Notes: a model not told the origin generated them from the sequence alone. A DNA stretch of 64,000 nt from Paenarthrobacter sp. DKR-5 (GCF_018531425.1 NZ_JAHBOI010000005.1:1-64000); one strand, 5' to 3'; counted from the stretch's first letter, positions 52,959-61,985 are shown. A program made the numbers and translations.

Positions 52959-53551
52959 CGGGCCTGCCCGGTCCCGGCACCGCCGCCGCCGGGCCCACCG
53001 CGTCCGGACCGTCCTTCGTCCGCGCCGTGCTGGCGCTCGGCAGCAACCTCGGCGCCCGGCAGGACACCCTTTCGGCCGCCGTTGCGGACCTGGTGGACCG
53101 GCCCGAGGTGCGGCTGTGCGGTGTCTCTCCCGTGGTGCAGACCAAACCCGTGGGGGGCCCGGACCAGCCCGACTACCTGAACATGGTGATCGAGATCGAG
53201 ACCGGCCTCAGCCCGCTGGAACTGCTCGAGCACTGCCATGCGGTGGAAGCGGCGCACCTGCGCACCCGGGAGGTGCGTTGGGGACCGCGCACGCTTGATG
53301 TGGACATCATCACCTACGACGACCTCGTCCTCGACGACCCGCGCCTGACCCTGCCGCATCCGCGGGCGCGCGAACGCGCCTTCGTGCTTTACCCGTGGGC
53401 GGCAATGGACGCACAGGCCACTCTCGCGGGCGAGTCCGTGGCCGACCTGGCGGCCCGCGCTGAGGACCTGCCAGGGGTGCGCCCCTACGACGGGTACGTG
53501 GTCCGGGACGGCGTCCTGCAGCCGGCCGAGAGGGGCGGAGCGGCGCTGTGA
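52955..53551 (+). CDS. folK: 2-amino-4-hydroxy-6-hydroxymethyldihydropteridine diphosphokinase
   Basis: A 198-residue pyrophosphokinase acting between FolB and FolP. The LGSNLGARQDTL motif opens the domain and RWGPRTLDVDIITYDD carries the metal-binding residues. The order folP-folB-folK and their tight overlaps mean the three are made in fixed proportion. The start overlaps folB by ATGA and the stop overlaps the DUF3180 gene by GTGA. Confidence 0.95.
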   Translation: MTGLPGPGTAAAGPTASGPSFVRAVLALGSNLGARQDTLSAAVADLVDRPEVRLCGVSPVVQTKPVGGPDQPDYLNMVIEIETGLSPLELLEHCHAVEAAHLRTREVRWGPRTLDVDIITYDDLVLDDPRLTLPHPRARERAFVLYPWAAMDAQATLAGESVADLAARAEDLPGVRPYDGYVVRDGVLQPAERGGAAL

Positions 53552-54051
53552 AGACCCTCCGGTTGTTCGTCCTGCTGCTCACGGCCATCGTGTCCGGGCT
53601 GGTCGGCTGGGTGGCCACCCAGATCACCAACCGCGCCAGTCTTCCCACCCCTGTGCTGCCGGCGAGCTCACTGTTCACCATGGCGGTCATTCTCGGCGTC
53701 ACCCTCGTCCTCGGCATCCGGGTCTGGCGCTGGCGCCAGGGCAAGCGCACCCGGATGCTCAACCCGATCCTTGCCGCCTACACGCTGGTGCTGGCCCAGG
53801 CCTGCGCCTACGTGGGAGCCGTGCTGCTCGGCTGGCACGGCGGCATCCTGTTCGACCAGTTGCCGGCCTGGGCGCTGCGCTCGGACCAGACCGTGAGCCT
53901 GATGTCGCTGGCGATCATGGGCGGGGGACTGGTGATGGTCGTCGTCGGGATGATCGTCGAGCGCTTCTGCCGGATCCCGCCGGAGGACAGCGGAGGAGCC
54001 GGCGGCGGCGTGAACAAGCGCAAGCCGGAAGGGGAGGGCAAGTATGCCTGA
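53548..54051 (+). CDS. DUF3180 membrane protein
   Basis: A 167-residue integral membrane protein with four predicted TM helices and a charged C-terminal tail rich in Gly, Lys and Glu. DUF3180 genes are found between folK and the pantothenate genes throughout Actinobacteria, but the function is unknown. The GTG start overlaps folK by GTGA. The stop overlaps the next gene by 8 nt. The fixed position suggests a role in or after folate or pantothenate synthesis, without direct evidence. Confidence 0.88.
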   Translation: MKTLRLFVLLLTAIVSGLVGWVATQITNRASLPTPVLPASSLFTMAVILGVTLVLGIRVWRWRQGKRTRMLNPILAAYTLVLAQACAYVGAVLLGWHGGILFDQLPAWALRSDQTVSLMSLAIMGGGLVMVVVGMIVERFCRIPPEDSGGAGGGVNKRKPEGEGKYA

Positions 54052-55003
54052 ATCCAGCGGACCGGGAGCCAAACCCGGGCGGCTCGGCGTCGGAGTGATC
54101 GGCGCCGGGAAGGTCGGCGCCGTGCTTGGAGCGGCCCTGCGCGGTGCCGGGCACGGCGTCGTCGGCGTTTCCGCCGTGTCCGAGGCGAGCCGCGACCGCG
54201 CGGAAAACCTGCTGCCGGGCGTGCCGATACTGGAAATCCCGCAGATCATCGAACGCGCCGAACTGGTGCTCCTCGCGGTGCCGGACGACGCGCTTGGCCC
54301 GCTCGTGGAAGGCCTCGCCGCGACCGGCGCCTGGCAGGCCGGCCAGCTGGTGGCGCACACGTCGGGGCGCTTCGGGACCGCAGTGCTGGCCGCGGCCAAG
54401 CGGGCCGGTGCCATCCCGCTGGCCATCCACCCCGCCATGACCTTCACCGGAATGAGCCTTGACCTGACCAGGCTGCAGGACTGCAGCTTCGGTGTCACGG
54501 CGGAGCGGATGATGCTGCCCATCGCGCAGGCCCTCGTGGTGGAGATGGGCGCCGAGCCGGTCGTCATCGAAGAGCAGGACCGCGCCCTCTACCACGCGGC
54601 CCTCGCCCACGCCTCCAACCACCTGGTGACGCTCGCCGCCCAGTCCGCGCAGCTGCTGCAAGGCATCGGAGTGGCGGAACCGGACCGGGTGCTGGGGCCG
54701 CTGCTGCGCGCGTCGCTGGAGAACGCGCTCGCCTCGGGCGAATCGGCGCTCACGGGCCCTGTGGCCCGCGGCGACGCAGGCACCGTCGCCGCGCACCTGG
54801 ACGCGCTCCGGGACCAGCAGCCCGACATCCCTGCGGCCTACCTCGCGATGGCCAGGGCGACGGCGGAGCGGGCTGAAGCCCGCGGCATGCTCAAACCGGA
54901 GCAGGCCCGGTCGGTCGGCGCCGCCCTGGACGCGGCGGCGGATATGCTCGGAAGGCCCTCCGCACGCGGCGGATCAGGGACACGGAAGGACACAGCAGAA
55001 TGA
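54044..55003 (+). CDS. DUF2520/Rossmann-fold reductase, possible PanG-type ketopantoate reductase
   Basis: A 319-residue protein with an N-terminal NAD(P)-binding Rossmann fold ([15 protein letters not shown]) and a C-terminal DUF2520 helical domain containing HPAMTFTG and [12 protein letters not shown]. This architecture is shared with PanG, reported as an alternative ketopantoate reductase in Francisella. Its stop overlaps the panC start by ATGA, so a pantothenate role is a reasonable inference. It differs from PanE-type reductases in the C-terminal domain. Confidence 0.82.
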   Translation: MPESSGPGAKPGRLGVGVIGAGKVGAVLGAALRGAGHGVVGVSAVSEASRDRAENLLPGVPILEIPQIIERAELVLLAVPDDALGPLVEGLAATGAWQAGQLVAHTSGRFGTAVLAAAKRAGAIPLAIHPAMTFTGMSLDLTRLQDCSFGVTAERMMLPIAQALVVEMGAEPVVIEEQDRALYHAALAHASNHLVTLAAQSAQLLQGIGVAEPDRVLGPLLRASLENALASGESALTGPVARGDAGTVAAHLDALRDQQPDIPAAYLAMARATAERAEARGMLKPEQARSVGAALDAAADMLGRPSARGGSGTRKDTAE

Positions 55004-55884
55004 GCCCGAGGGTGGTCACGACCCAGGCGGACCTTCAGGAAGCGGCAGCGGGACTGCTGGCGGAACGGCGCGGCAGCAGCCTGGGCCTGGTTCCCACGAT
55101 GGGGGCGCTGCACAGCGGCCACGCCGCGCTGGCCCGGGCCGCCGCCGGGTCCAACGACGTGAGCGTCGCCTGGATCTTCGTGAACCCGCTGCAGTTCGGG
55201 GACGCCACGGACCTGGACCGCTACCCGCGGACGCTCGACGCCGACGTCGCCCTGCTCGAGGACTGCGGGGTGGACCTGGTGTTCGCTCCGTCCGTGGAGG
55301 AGGTGTACCCGGCCGGCCCGCCACGGGTGCGGATCACCGCGGGCGAGCTGGGCGAAAGGTTCGAAGGCGCCTCCCGGCCAGGGCACTTCGACGGGGCGCT
55401 GACCGTGGTGGCGAAGCTGCTGCACCTGTGCGCCCCGCCCGCCCCCGCAACCTACCGTGCCTACTTCGGCCAGAAGGACGCCCAGCAGCTGGTCCTGGTG
55501 CAGCGGATGGTGGCCGACTTGAACTTTGCCGTGGAAATCGTCCCGGTGCCCATCGTGCGGGCCGAGGACGGCCTCGCCCTCTCCAGCCGCAACCGCTTCC
55601 TCAGCCCCGAGGAGCACGACGGCGCCCTCGTGCTCTCCCGCGCACTGCGCTACCTCGAGGCCCGGGCCCGCAACCACGAAGCGCTGGACATCGACGGCGC
55701 CCAGGCGATGATCGAATCCGCTCCGCACGTGCAGCTGGACTATCTGGAAGTGGTGGACCCGGAGACCCTGGCGCCGCTGGCCGAGAACTGCCGCCGCGTA
55801 CCGTTCCGCGGCGAGGCCCTGGTCCTCGTGGCCGCGGCGGTGGGCCCGGTGCGGCTGATCGACAACATGCCGCTACGCTCCTGA
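55000..55884 (+). CDS. panC: Pantoate--beta-alanine ligase
   Basis: A 294-residue ligase that makes pantothenate from pantoate and beta-alanine with ATP. The nucleotide-binding HxGH variant is in [11 protein letters not shown], and [18 protein letters not shown] and SSRNRFLS are conserved. The ATG overlaps the DUF2520 stop. No panB or panD is present in the window. Confidence 0.95.
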   Translation: MSPRVVTTQADLQEAAAGLLAERRGSSLGLVPTMGALHSGHAALARAAAGSNDVSVAWIFVNPLQFGDATDLDRYPRTLDADVALLEDCGVDLVFAPSVEEVYPAGPPRVRITAGELGERFEGASRPGHFDGALTVVAKLLHLCAPPAPATYRAYFGQKDAQQLVLVQRMVADLNFAVEIVPVPIVRAEDGLALSSRNRFLSPEEHDGALVLSRALRYLEARARNHEALDIDGAQAMIESAPHVQLDYLEVVDPETLAPLAENCRRVPFRGEALVLVAAAVGPVRLIDNMPLRS

Positions 55885-55927
55885 GCCCGCGCGGACAGGT
55901 TCACGCCAACCGGTAAACTTAATCACC

Positions 55928-57427
55928 GTGACCGATACCAAGCCCACCCTTGAAGCCTCCGACACCTCCGAGCAGATGCAGATCCGCCGGGAGAAGCGGG
56001 CCAGGCTCCTCGAGCGCGGCGTCCACCCCTACCCTGCCGGAGTGGACCGCACCCACACGCTCGAAGAGATCCGGGAGAAGTACGGCCACCTCGAGGCCGA
56101 TGAGACCACCGGCGACGTCGTCGGCGTCGCGGGCCGCATCGTGTTCATCCGCAACACCGGAAAGCTCTGTTTCGCCACCCTGCAGGAGGGCGCCGGCAAC
56201 CGGTTGCAGGCGATGATCAGCCTCGCCAACGTGGGCGAGGAGGCCCTTGCGGACTGGAAGGCCCTGGTCGACCTGGGCGACCATGTCTACATCCACGGCG
56301 AGGTGATCAGCTCCAAGCGCGGCGAACTCTCGATCATGGCCGATTCGTGGCAGCTGGCCTCCAAGGCGCTGCGGCCACTGCCCACGCTGCACAAGGAACT
56401 CTCCGAGGAATCCCGCGTCCGCCAGCGGTACGCGGACCTGATCGTCCGGCAGGAAGCACGGGACATGGTGCGCACCCGCGCCGCGGTCACCCGCGCTGTC
56501 CGGGACACCCTGAACAACAGCGACTTCATCGAGATTGAAACCCCGATCCTGCAGCTGGTGCACGGCGGCGCGACCGCCCGCCCGTTCGGCACCCACCTGA
56601 ACGCGTTCGACCAGCAAATGACGCTGCGCATCGCGACCGAGCTCTACCTCAAGCGCGCCGTCGTCGGCGGCGTGGAGAAGGTCTTCGAGATCGGCCGCGT
56701 GTTCCGCAACGAGGGGGTGGACTCCACGCACAGCCCCGAGTTCACCACGCTGGAGGCGTACGAGGCGTACGGGGACCAGAAGACCATGGCCGACCTGATG
56801 CAGCGCATCATCCTGGCCTGCGCGGACGCGATCGGCACGCGCAGCATCGAGACCGAGGCCGGGACCATTGAGCTCGACGGCGAATGGCGCTGGCTGTCCG
56901 TCTACCCGGGCCTGTCCGAGGCGGTGGGCCGGGACATCACTCCGGACACCACCGAGGCCGAGCTGCAGGCCATCGCCGCCGAGCGCGGCGTGAAGTTCGA
57001 CCCGAAGTGGCATGCCGAGAAGCTCGTCGTCGAGTTGTTCGGCGAGCTGGTCGAACCGACCCTGCTGCAGCCGACGTTCGTGTGCGACTACCCGCCGTCG
57101 GCGCAACCGCTGGCGCGGCCGCACCGCGAGGACGACCGGCTGATCGAGGCGTGGGACCTTATTATAGGCGGGATGGAGCGCGGCACCGCCTTCACCGAAC
57201 TCATCGACCCGATCATCCAGCGCGAACGCCTCACCGAACAATCCCGGCTCGCCGCGGCCGGCGACGTGGAGGCGATGCAGCTCGACGAGGACTTCCTGCG
57301 CGCCCTCGAGTACGGGGCTCCGCCGATGGGCGGGCTCGGCCTTGGCATCGACCGGCTCGTCATGCTGTTCACCCAGACGGGCATCCGCGAGACGATCCTC
57401 TTCCCCCTGCTCAAGCCCGAGGCCTGA
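55928..57427 (+). CDS. lysS: Lysine--tRNA ligase (class II)
   Basis: A 499-residue class II synthetase. An N-terminal OB-fold anticodon-binding domain (about residues 55-160, with VAGRIVFIR) precedes the catalytic domain with motif 2 at FEIGRVFRNEGVDSTHSPEFT and motif 3 at GLGLGIDRLVMLFT. The GTG start follows a TAAACT box by 8 nt, suggesting a leaderless mRNA. A strong 14-bp hairpin follows the stop. Confidence 0.97.
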   Translation: MTDTKPTLEASDTSEQMQIRREKRARLLERGVHPYPAGVDRTHTLEEIREKYGHLEADETTGDVVGVAGRIVFIRNTGKLCFATLQEGAGNRLQAMISLANVGEEALADWKALVDLGDHVYIHGEVISSKRGELSIMADSWQLASKALRPLPTLHKELSEESRVRQRYADLIVRQEARDMVRTRAAVTRAVRDTLNNSDFIEIETPILQLVHGGATARPFGTHLNAFDQQMTLRIATELYLKRAVVGGVEKVFEIGRVFRNEGVDSTHSPEFTTLEAYEAYGDQKTMADLMQRIILACADAIGTRSIETEAGTIELDGEWRWLSVYPGLSEAVGRDITPDTTEAELQAIAAERGVKFDPKWHAEKLVVELFGELVEPTLLQPTFVCDYPPSAQPLARPHREDDRLIEAWDLIIGGMERGTAFTELIDPIIQRERLTEQSRLAAAGDVEAMQLDEDFLRALEYGAPPMGGLGLGIDRLVMLFTQTGIRETILFPLLKPEA

Positions 57428-57444
57428 GCCGGGACGGAACCAGT

Positions 57445-57476
57445 TGGGAGCTTCCGGGACTCCCCGGAAGCTCCCA
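57445..57476 (+). terminator. lysS: Terminator-like hairpin after lysS
   Basis: TGGGAGCTTCCGGG (57445-57458) pairs perfectly with CCCGGAAGCTCCCA (57463-57476) around a 4-nt loop. There is no long T run, so termination may be partial. It separates lysS from the small ORF that follows. Confidence 0.6.
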
Positions 57477-57501
57477 GGCTTTCAGCGATAGAATCGGAAC
57501 C

Positions 57502-57645
57502 GTGGATTATCTAGCAGTTCTTTTGCCCTCCGTCGGAGTGGGCGCCATTTTCTACTTCGCCATGAAATCGATCTTCAACGCTGACCGCCGCGAACGCGAA
57601 GCACTTGCCGCGGCTGAACGCGACGCGGAAAAGACCGCCGAATAA
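57502..57645 (+). CDS. Small single-pass membrane protein
   Basis: A 47-residue protein: one TM helix (about residues 3-21, LAVLLPSVGVGAIFYFA) followed by a charged, Ala/Glu/Arg-rich helix (DRREREALAAAERDAEK). The GTG stands 7 nt after a TAGAAT box, a good leaderless promoter, which supports this being a real gene. It lies between lysS and lsr2 on the same strand. I do not recognise the family; similar short proteins are often annotated as hypothetical in Arthrobacter. Confidence 0.7.
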   Translation: MDYLAVLLPSVGVGAIFYFAMKSIFNADRREREALAAAERDAEKTAE

Positions 57646-57703
57646 CGTTCGGCCTAATCCGCGTAGCCGGAGCCTTTGACGAAGGTGCTGCGCATAGGGA
57701 ATA

Positions 57704-57750
57704 CTAAAAGTAATTGACCTGCTTTTAGCGAAATTTTCTATTGAAATAGA
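57704..57750 (+). promoter_or_regulatory. lsr2: lsr2 promoter with two dyads
   Basis: TTGACC (57714-57719) and TCTATT (57737-57742) are 17 nt apart. The perfect inverted repeat CTAAAAG/CTTTTAG (57704-57710, 57722-57728) straddles the -35 box, and the palindrome TCTATTGAAATAGA (57737-57750) covers the -10 box. The whole patch is A/T-rich, the preferred substrate of Lsr2, so autoregulation is plausible. Confidence 0.6.
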
Positions 57751-57757
57751 GATTCCC

Positions 57758-58084
57758 ATGGCCCAGAAAGTCAAAATCATCCTCGTTGATGACCTCGACG
57801 GCGGCAGCGCCGACGAAACCATCCGCTTCGGTCTGGACGGTGCGGCATACGAGATCGATTTGTCGACTGAGAATGCAGGTCGCCTCCGCGAGGCGCTCAA
57901 GCCCTTCGTCGCCGTCGCCCGCCGCTCCCAGGCCGCCCGTCCCGGACGCACCCGCGCAGCTGCGTCGTCCGGACAGGACACTGCCGCCATCCGCCAGTGG
58001 GCCCGCGACAAGGGCTACACGGTAAACAGCCGCGGCCGCATTCAGGCCGAAATTATCGAAGCATTCAACAAAGCCAATTCCTGA
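57758..58084 (+). CDS. lsr2: Nucleoid-associated protein Lsr2
   Basis: A 108-residue H-NS-like xenogeneic silencer of Actinobacteria that bridges A/T-rich DNA. The N-terminal dimerisation domain contains KIILVDDLDG and IDLSTENA; a basic linker (RSQAARPGRTRAA) leads to the C-terminal domain with AIRQWARDKGYTVNSRGRIQ. The SRGR AT-hook-like motif is intact. The 5' UTR is very short. A large hairpin lies about 110 nt after the stop. A genomic-island edge in this same window gives it an obvious type of target. Confidence 0.96.
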   Translation: MAQKVKIILVDDLDGGSADETIRFGLDGAAYEIDLSTENAGRLREALKPFVAVARRSQAARPGRTRAAASSGQDTAAIRQWARDKGYTVNSRGRIQAEIIEAFNKANS

Positions 58085-58191
58085 GGTCCTGCAGGCTCGG
58101 ATTCCCGGCCAATAGGCATGGGCCGTATTCCGGCCCGCAGCTCGCCCCGATTGGTGCAATCCGTGCGACAAACCAGCGCGGCCATAAACAT

Positions 58192-58252
58192 CGGATAGCA
58201 AACCGGACCGGCGATAGGAGTATTTCCCTATCGCCGGTCCGGCCTGCTATCC
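58192..58252. terminator. Large hairpin downstream of lsr2
   Basis: CCGGACCGGCGATAGG (58203-58218) pairs perfectly with CCTATCGCCGGTCCGG (58227-58242), and outer arms GGATAGC / GCTATCC (58193-58199, 58246-58252) extend it. There is no T run. It may end lsr2 transcripts or serve as another kind of cruciform element. Confidence 0.5.
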
Positions 58253-58271
58253 GGCACGTCCGGGTTGCCCA

Positions 58272-58320
58272 CGTTGCCGCCTGCCAGGGTTCCCGCGTTG
58301 CCAGCCCGCCAGGGTTCCCG
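58272..58320 (+). repeat. Tandem 24/25-bp repeat upstream of clpC
   Basis: Two adjacent units of 24 and 25 nt (58272-58295 and 58296-58320) share CGTTGCC and GCCAGGGTTCCCG; a third partial copy (CCAGGGTTTC) follows at 58331. The repeat lies 45 nt before the ClgR-like box. It could be a binding array or neutral tandem duplication. Confidence 0.6.
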
Positions 58321-58364
58321 AGGGCTCCGACCAGGGTTTCGCCGGGGGAGGCCGCAGGTACCCG

Positions 58365-58382
58365 TTCTCGCCTATGGCGAAC
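58365..58382 (+). promoter_or_regulatory. ClgR operator upstream of clpC
   Basis: TTCTCGCCTATGGCGAAC matches at every position the ClgR consensus I recall from Corynebacterium glutamicum, WNNWCGCYNANRGCGWWS. A TAGCAT -10 box lies at 58410-58415, so the box is centred near -48, a normal activator site. ClgR is known to activate clpC and clpP in Actinobacteria. Confidence 0.75.
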
Positions 58383-58446
58383 AAGCCACCGCGGGCCCGG
58401 TCCGCCACGTAGCATCAAAGTACGTCGTAGCTAGGAGTGTGGCGAA

Positions 58447-60933
58447 ATGTTCGAGAGATTTACCGACCGTGCCCGTCGAGTCGTCGTGCTTGCCCAAGAA
58501 GAGGCACGCATGCTCAACCACAACTACATCGGCACCGAGCACATCCTGCTCGGCCTCATCCACGAGGGTGAAGGCGTTGCCGCGAAGGCCCTGGAATCCC
58601 TGAGCATTTCCCTTGATGGTGTGCGGGAGCAGGTGCAGGAGATCATCGGCCAGGGCCAGCAGGCCCCGAGCGGACACATCCCCTTCACCCCGCGTGCCAA
58701 GAAGGTCCTGGAGCTCTCGCTCCGGGAGGCGCTCCAGCTGGGCCACAACTACATCGGTACCGAGCACATCCTGCTCGGGCTGATCCGCGAGGGCGAGGGC
58801 GTTGCCGCCCAGGTCCTCGTGAAGCTGGGGGCGGACCTGAACCGCGTGCGCCAGCAGGTCATCCAGCTGCTGTCCGGGTATCAGGGCAAGGAGCCGGTGA
58901 CCACCGGCAGCAACGCCCAGGAGGGCACGCCGGCCGGTTCGGTGGTGCTCGACCAGTTCGGCCGCAACCTGACCCAGGCCGCGCGCGAGAACAAGCTGGA
59001 CCCGGTGATCGGCCGCGAGCAAGAGATGGAACGCGTCATGCAGGTCCTCTCGCGCCGTACCAAGAACAACCCGGTGCTGATCGGCGAGCCCGGCGTCGGC
59101 AAGACCGCCGTCGTCGAGGGCCTCGCGCAGGCGATCGTGCGCGGCGACGTGCCCGAGACCATCAAGGACAAGCAGCTTTACACGCTCGACCTCGGGTCCC
59201 TGGTGGCGGGCTCCCGCTACCGCGGCGACTTCGAAGAGCGCCTGAAGAAGGTGCTGAAGGAGATCCGCACCCGCGGGGACATCATCCTGTTCATCGACGA
59301 GATCCACACGCTGGTGGGCGCCGGTGCGGCCGAGGGTGCCATCGACGCCGCGTCGATCCTGAAGCCGATGCTGGCCCGCGGCGAACTGCAGACCATCGGC
59401 GCGACCACGCTGGACGAGTACCGCAAGCACATTGAGAAGGACGCCGCCCTCGAGCGCCGGTTCCAGCCGATCCAGGTCAAGGAACCGTCGGTGGCGCACG
59501 CCATCGAGATCCTCAAGGGCCTGCGGGACCGCTACGAGGCACACCACCGCGTGTCGATCACCGACGGCGCGCTGGCCTCCGCTGCCCAGCTTTCCGAGCG
59601 GTACATCAGCGACAGGTTCCTGCCGGACAAGGCGATCGACCTGATTGATGAGGCAGGGGCGCGGCTGCGCATCCGCCGGATGACCGCGCCGCCGGAGCTG
59701 AAGGAGATCGACGAGCGGATCGCCGAGATCAAGCGGCAGAAGGAATCCGCCATCGACGCGCAGGACTTCGAAGGCGCCGCCTCGATGCGCGACAAGGAGC
59801 AGAAGCTCATTGCCGAGCGTGCGGAAAAGGAACGCAAGTGGAAGTCCGGCGGCCTGGACGACATCTCCGAGGTTGACGAGGAGCTCATCGCGGAGGTGCT
59901 GGCGAACTCGACCGGCATTCCGGTCTTCAAGCTGACCGAGGAAGAGTCCACGCGCCTGCTGAAGATGGAAGAGGAACTGCACAAGCGTGTGGTGGGCCAG
60001 GACGAGGCGATCAAGTCGCTCTCGCAGGCTATCCGTCGCACCCGTGCCGGCCTGAAGGACCCGAAGCGTCCCGGCGGCTCGTTCATCTTCGCCGGGCCCA
60101 CGGGTGTCGGCAAGACCGAGCTGGCCAAGGCCCTCGCGGAGTTCCTCTTCGGCGAAGAGGACGCCTTGATCACGCTGGACATGTCCGAGTACTCGGAAAA
60201 GCACACCGTGTCCCGGCTGTTCGGTGCCCCTCCCGGCTACGTCGGCTACGAAGAGGGCGGCCAGCTCACCGAGAAGGTCCGCCGCCGCCCGTTCTCCGTG
60301 GTGCTGTTCGACGAAGTGGAAAAGGCCCATGCGGACCTGTTCAACTCGCTGCTGCAGATCCTCGAAGACGGACGCCTGACCGACAGCCAGGGCCGCGTCG
60401 TGGACTTCAAGAACACCGTGATCATCATGACCACGAACCTTGGCACCCGCGACATCTCCAAGAGCGTGGCCACCGGCTTCCAGTCCGGCACGGACACCCA
60501 GACCGGCTACAACCGGATGAGGGCCCGCGTGACGGAGGAGCTGCGCCAGCACTTCCGTCCGGAGTTCCTCAACCGTGTTGACGACGTCGTGGTGTTCCCG
60601 CAGCTGACGCAGGACGAGATCATCGAGATCGTCGACCTGATGGTCACCCGCCTGGAGCAGCGCCTCAAGGACAAGGACATGGGCATCGAGCTCACTCCCG
60701 CGGCCAAGGTGCTCCTGGCGACCCGCGGCTACGACCCCGCCATGGGTGCCCGGCCGCTGCGCCGGACCATCCAGCGCGAGATCGAGGATCAGCTCTCGGA
60801 GAAGATCCTCTTCGGCGAACTGAAGGCCGGCGAGATCGTGGTGGTCGACGTCGAGGGTGAAGGCGACAACGCCAAGTTCACCTTCGAGGGAACCGCCAAG
60901 CCGCAGATCCCGGAGATCGCACCGGCTCAGTAG
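58447..60933 (+). CDS. clpC: ATP-dependent Clp protease ATP-binding subunit ClpC
   Basis: An 828-residue HSP100 unfoldase that feeds substrates to ClpP. Two Clp N-terminal repeats ([15 protein letters not shown] and [16 protein letters not shown]) are followed by AAA1 (Walker A GEPGVGKT near residue 216), a UVR-type middle domain ([20 protein letters not shown]) and AAA2 (Walker A GPTGVGKT near 555, then the [11 protein letters not shown] loop). The ATG has TAGGAG upstream. Control by ClgR is indicated by the box at 58365-58382. A perfect 13-bp hairpin follows. Confidence 0.97.
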   Translation: MFERFTDRARRVVVLAQEEARMLNHNYIGTEHILLGLIHEGEGVAAKALESLSISLDGVREQVQEIIGQGQQAPSGHIPFTPRAKKVLELSLREALQLGHNYIGTEHILLGLIREGEGVAAQVLVKLGADLNRVRQQVIQLLSGYQGKEPVTTGSNAQEGTPAGSVVLDQFGRNLTQAARENKLDPVIGREQEMERVMQVLSRRTKNNPVLIGEPGVGKTAVVEGLAQAIVRGDVPETIKDKQLYTLDLGSLVAGSRYRGDFEERLKKVLKEIRTRGDIILFIDEIHTLVGAGAAEGAIDAASILKPMLARGELQTIGATTLDEYRKHIEKDAALERRFQPIQVKEPSVAHAIEILKGLRDRYEAHHRVSITDGALASAAQLSERYISDRFLPDKAIDLIDEAGARLRIRRMTAPPELKEIDERIAEIKRQKESAIDAQDFEGAASMRDKEQKLIAERAEKERKWKSGGLDDISEVDEELIAEVLANSTGIPVFKLTEEESTRLLKMEEELHKRVVGQDEAIKSLSQAIRRTRAGLKDPKRPGGSFIFAGPTGVGKTELAKALAEFLFGEEDALITLDMSEYSEKHTVSRLFGAPPGYVGYEEGGQLTEKVRRRPFSVVLFDEVEKAHADLFNSLLQILEDGRLTDSQGRVVDFKNTVIIMTTNLGTRDISKSVATGFQSGTDTQTGYNRMRARVTEELRQHFRPEFLNRVDDVVVFPQLTQDEIIEIVDLMVTRLEQRLKDKDMGIELTPAAKVLLATRGYDPAMGARPLRRTIQREIEDQLSEKILFGELKAGEIVVVDVEGEGDNAKFTFEGTAKPQIPEIAPAQ

Positions 60934-60980
60934 CACAACGCAAGCAGGCCCGCCCCGCGGCCCGACGACGCAACGACGGT

Positions 60981-61010
60981 CGAATGCCCCCGGAAATCCG
61001 GGGGCATTCG
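60981..61010 (+). terminator. clpC: Terminator-like hairpin after clpC
   Basis: CGAATGCCCCCGG (60981-60993) pairs perfectly with CCGGGGGCATTCG (60998-61010) around loop AAAT. It is not followed by a clear T run. Confidence 0.65.
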
Positions 61011-61082
61011 TCCGTTCTGCCATCCCGTGCGGCTCGGTCCCGGGGTCCGCGACCCGCGATCAAGGCCCCCTAGACTGGGCCT

Positions 61083-61592
61083 GTGAGTGCATCCTTCCGC
61101 ATCCGTCCTGCCCGCACGTCCGACGTCGCGCACATCCGGCGGCTCGTCCGGCCCCTGGCCGACGCCCGCGTGCTGCTGGAGAAGGAGGCCGTGGCCTACT
61201 TCGAAAGTCTCCAGGAGTTCCGGATCGCCGAGGCAGAGGACGGTCAGATCATCGGCTGCGGTGCGCTGCACGTCATGTGGGAGGACCTGGCCGAAGTGCG
61301 CACGCTGGCCACCTCCGACGACTGGCGCGGCAGGGGCGTCGGCCATGCCCTGGTCGAACAGTTGATCGCGGACGCCCGGAACCTGGGCGTCGAACGGATC
61401 TTCTGCCTCACCTTTGAGGTCGACTTCTTCAAACGGCACGGCTTCGACGTGATGGAGAACCAGGGTGCCATCGATCCCGAGGTCTATTCGGAACTGCTTC
61501 GTTCGCATGACGAGGGCGTGGCGGAGTTCCTCGACCTGGCCCGCGTCAAACCGAACACGTTGGGCAACACCCGGATGATCCGCTACCTCTGA
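61083..61592 (+). CDS. argA: Short-form amino-acid N-acetyltransferase (N-acetylglutamate synthase)
   Basis: A 169-residue GNAT acetyltransferase like mycobacterial Rv2747, which makes N-acetylglutamate for arginine synthesis without the amino-acid-kinase domain of classical ArgA. The acetyl-CoA motif is WRGRGVGHALVEQLI, followed by LTFEVDFFKRHGFDVME. The GTG stands 6 nt after TAGACT (leaderless type). No other arg genes are adjacent. Confidence 0.9.
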   Translation: MSASFRIRPARTSDVAHIRRLVRPLADARVLLEKEAVAYFESLQEFRIAEAEDGQIIGCGALHVMWEDLAEVRTLATSDDWRGRGVGHALVEQLIADARNLGVERIFCLTFEVDFFKRHGFDVMENQGAIDPEVYSELLRSHDEGVAEFLDLARVKPNTLGNTRMIRYL

Positions 61593-61757
61593 ACCGTGCA
61601 GCTTTGAGGTGAACCGTGCCTGTTTCAGGCCGGCACATTTCACGCAAGCAGGTGGCCAAGGGGTTGGCAGGAGAAGCACAGCATGCTTACGATAAGGGTG
61701 CTTAGCAAATCTGCCGGGAAGCCGGTGCGAAGCCCGAGACGGAAGCGGGGCCTGGTT

Positions 61758-61934
61758 ATGGGACTTGACGACAGACTTCGGAATGACGCACAGCATGCCG
61801 AGGGCCGGCTCAAGGAAGCCGCAGGCAAGGCTACTGACAACGAAAGACTGACCACCGAGGGGCAAAAGGACCAAATAGCGGCCGACGCCAAACAGGTGGG
61901 CGAAAACGTCAAGGACGAGTTCAGGAAGGACTAG
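61758..61934 (+). CDS. CsbD-family stress-response protein
   Basis: A 58-residue hydrophilic protein with the CsbD pattern: AEGRLKEAAGKATDNERL followed by a second AxQ-rich helix (QIAADAKQVGENVKDEF). The family is induced by sigma-B-type general stress in Bacillus and is common in Actinobacteria; the molecular function is unknown. The ATG at 61758 is preferred since the in-frame upstream extension is basic and unlike the family. A terminator follows 20 nt after the stop. Confidence 0.88.
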   Translation: MGLDDRLRNDAQHAEGRLKEAAGKATDNERLTTEGQKDQIAADAKQVGENVKDEFRKD

Positions 61935-61953
61935 TCCTGGCGGCAGGATAAGA

Positions 61954-61985
61954 GGCGGGATCAGCGAACGGGTCCCGCCTTTTTC
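61954..61985 (+). terminator. Intrinsic terminator of the CsbD gene
   Basis: AGGCGGGA (61954-61961) pairs with TCCCGCCT (61974-61981), loop of 12 nt, followed by TTTT. Confidence 0.75.

Noticed and set aside
58272-58345. CRISPR array at the repeats before clpC
   Set aside because: Repeat units are adjacent without spacers, only two to three copies exist, and no cas genes are in the window.
58372-61023. 883-residue open frame opposite clpC
   Set aside because: Same shadow effect; clpC motifs are complete on the plus strand.
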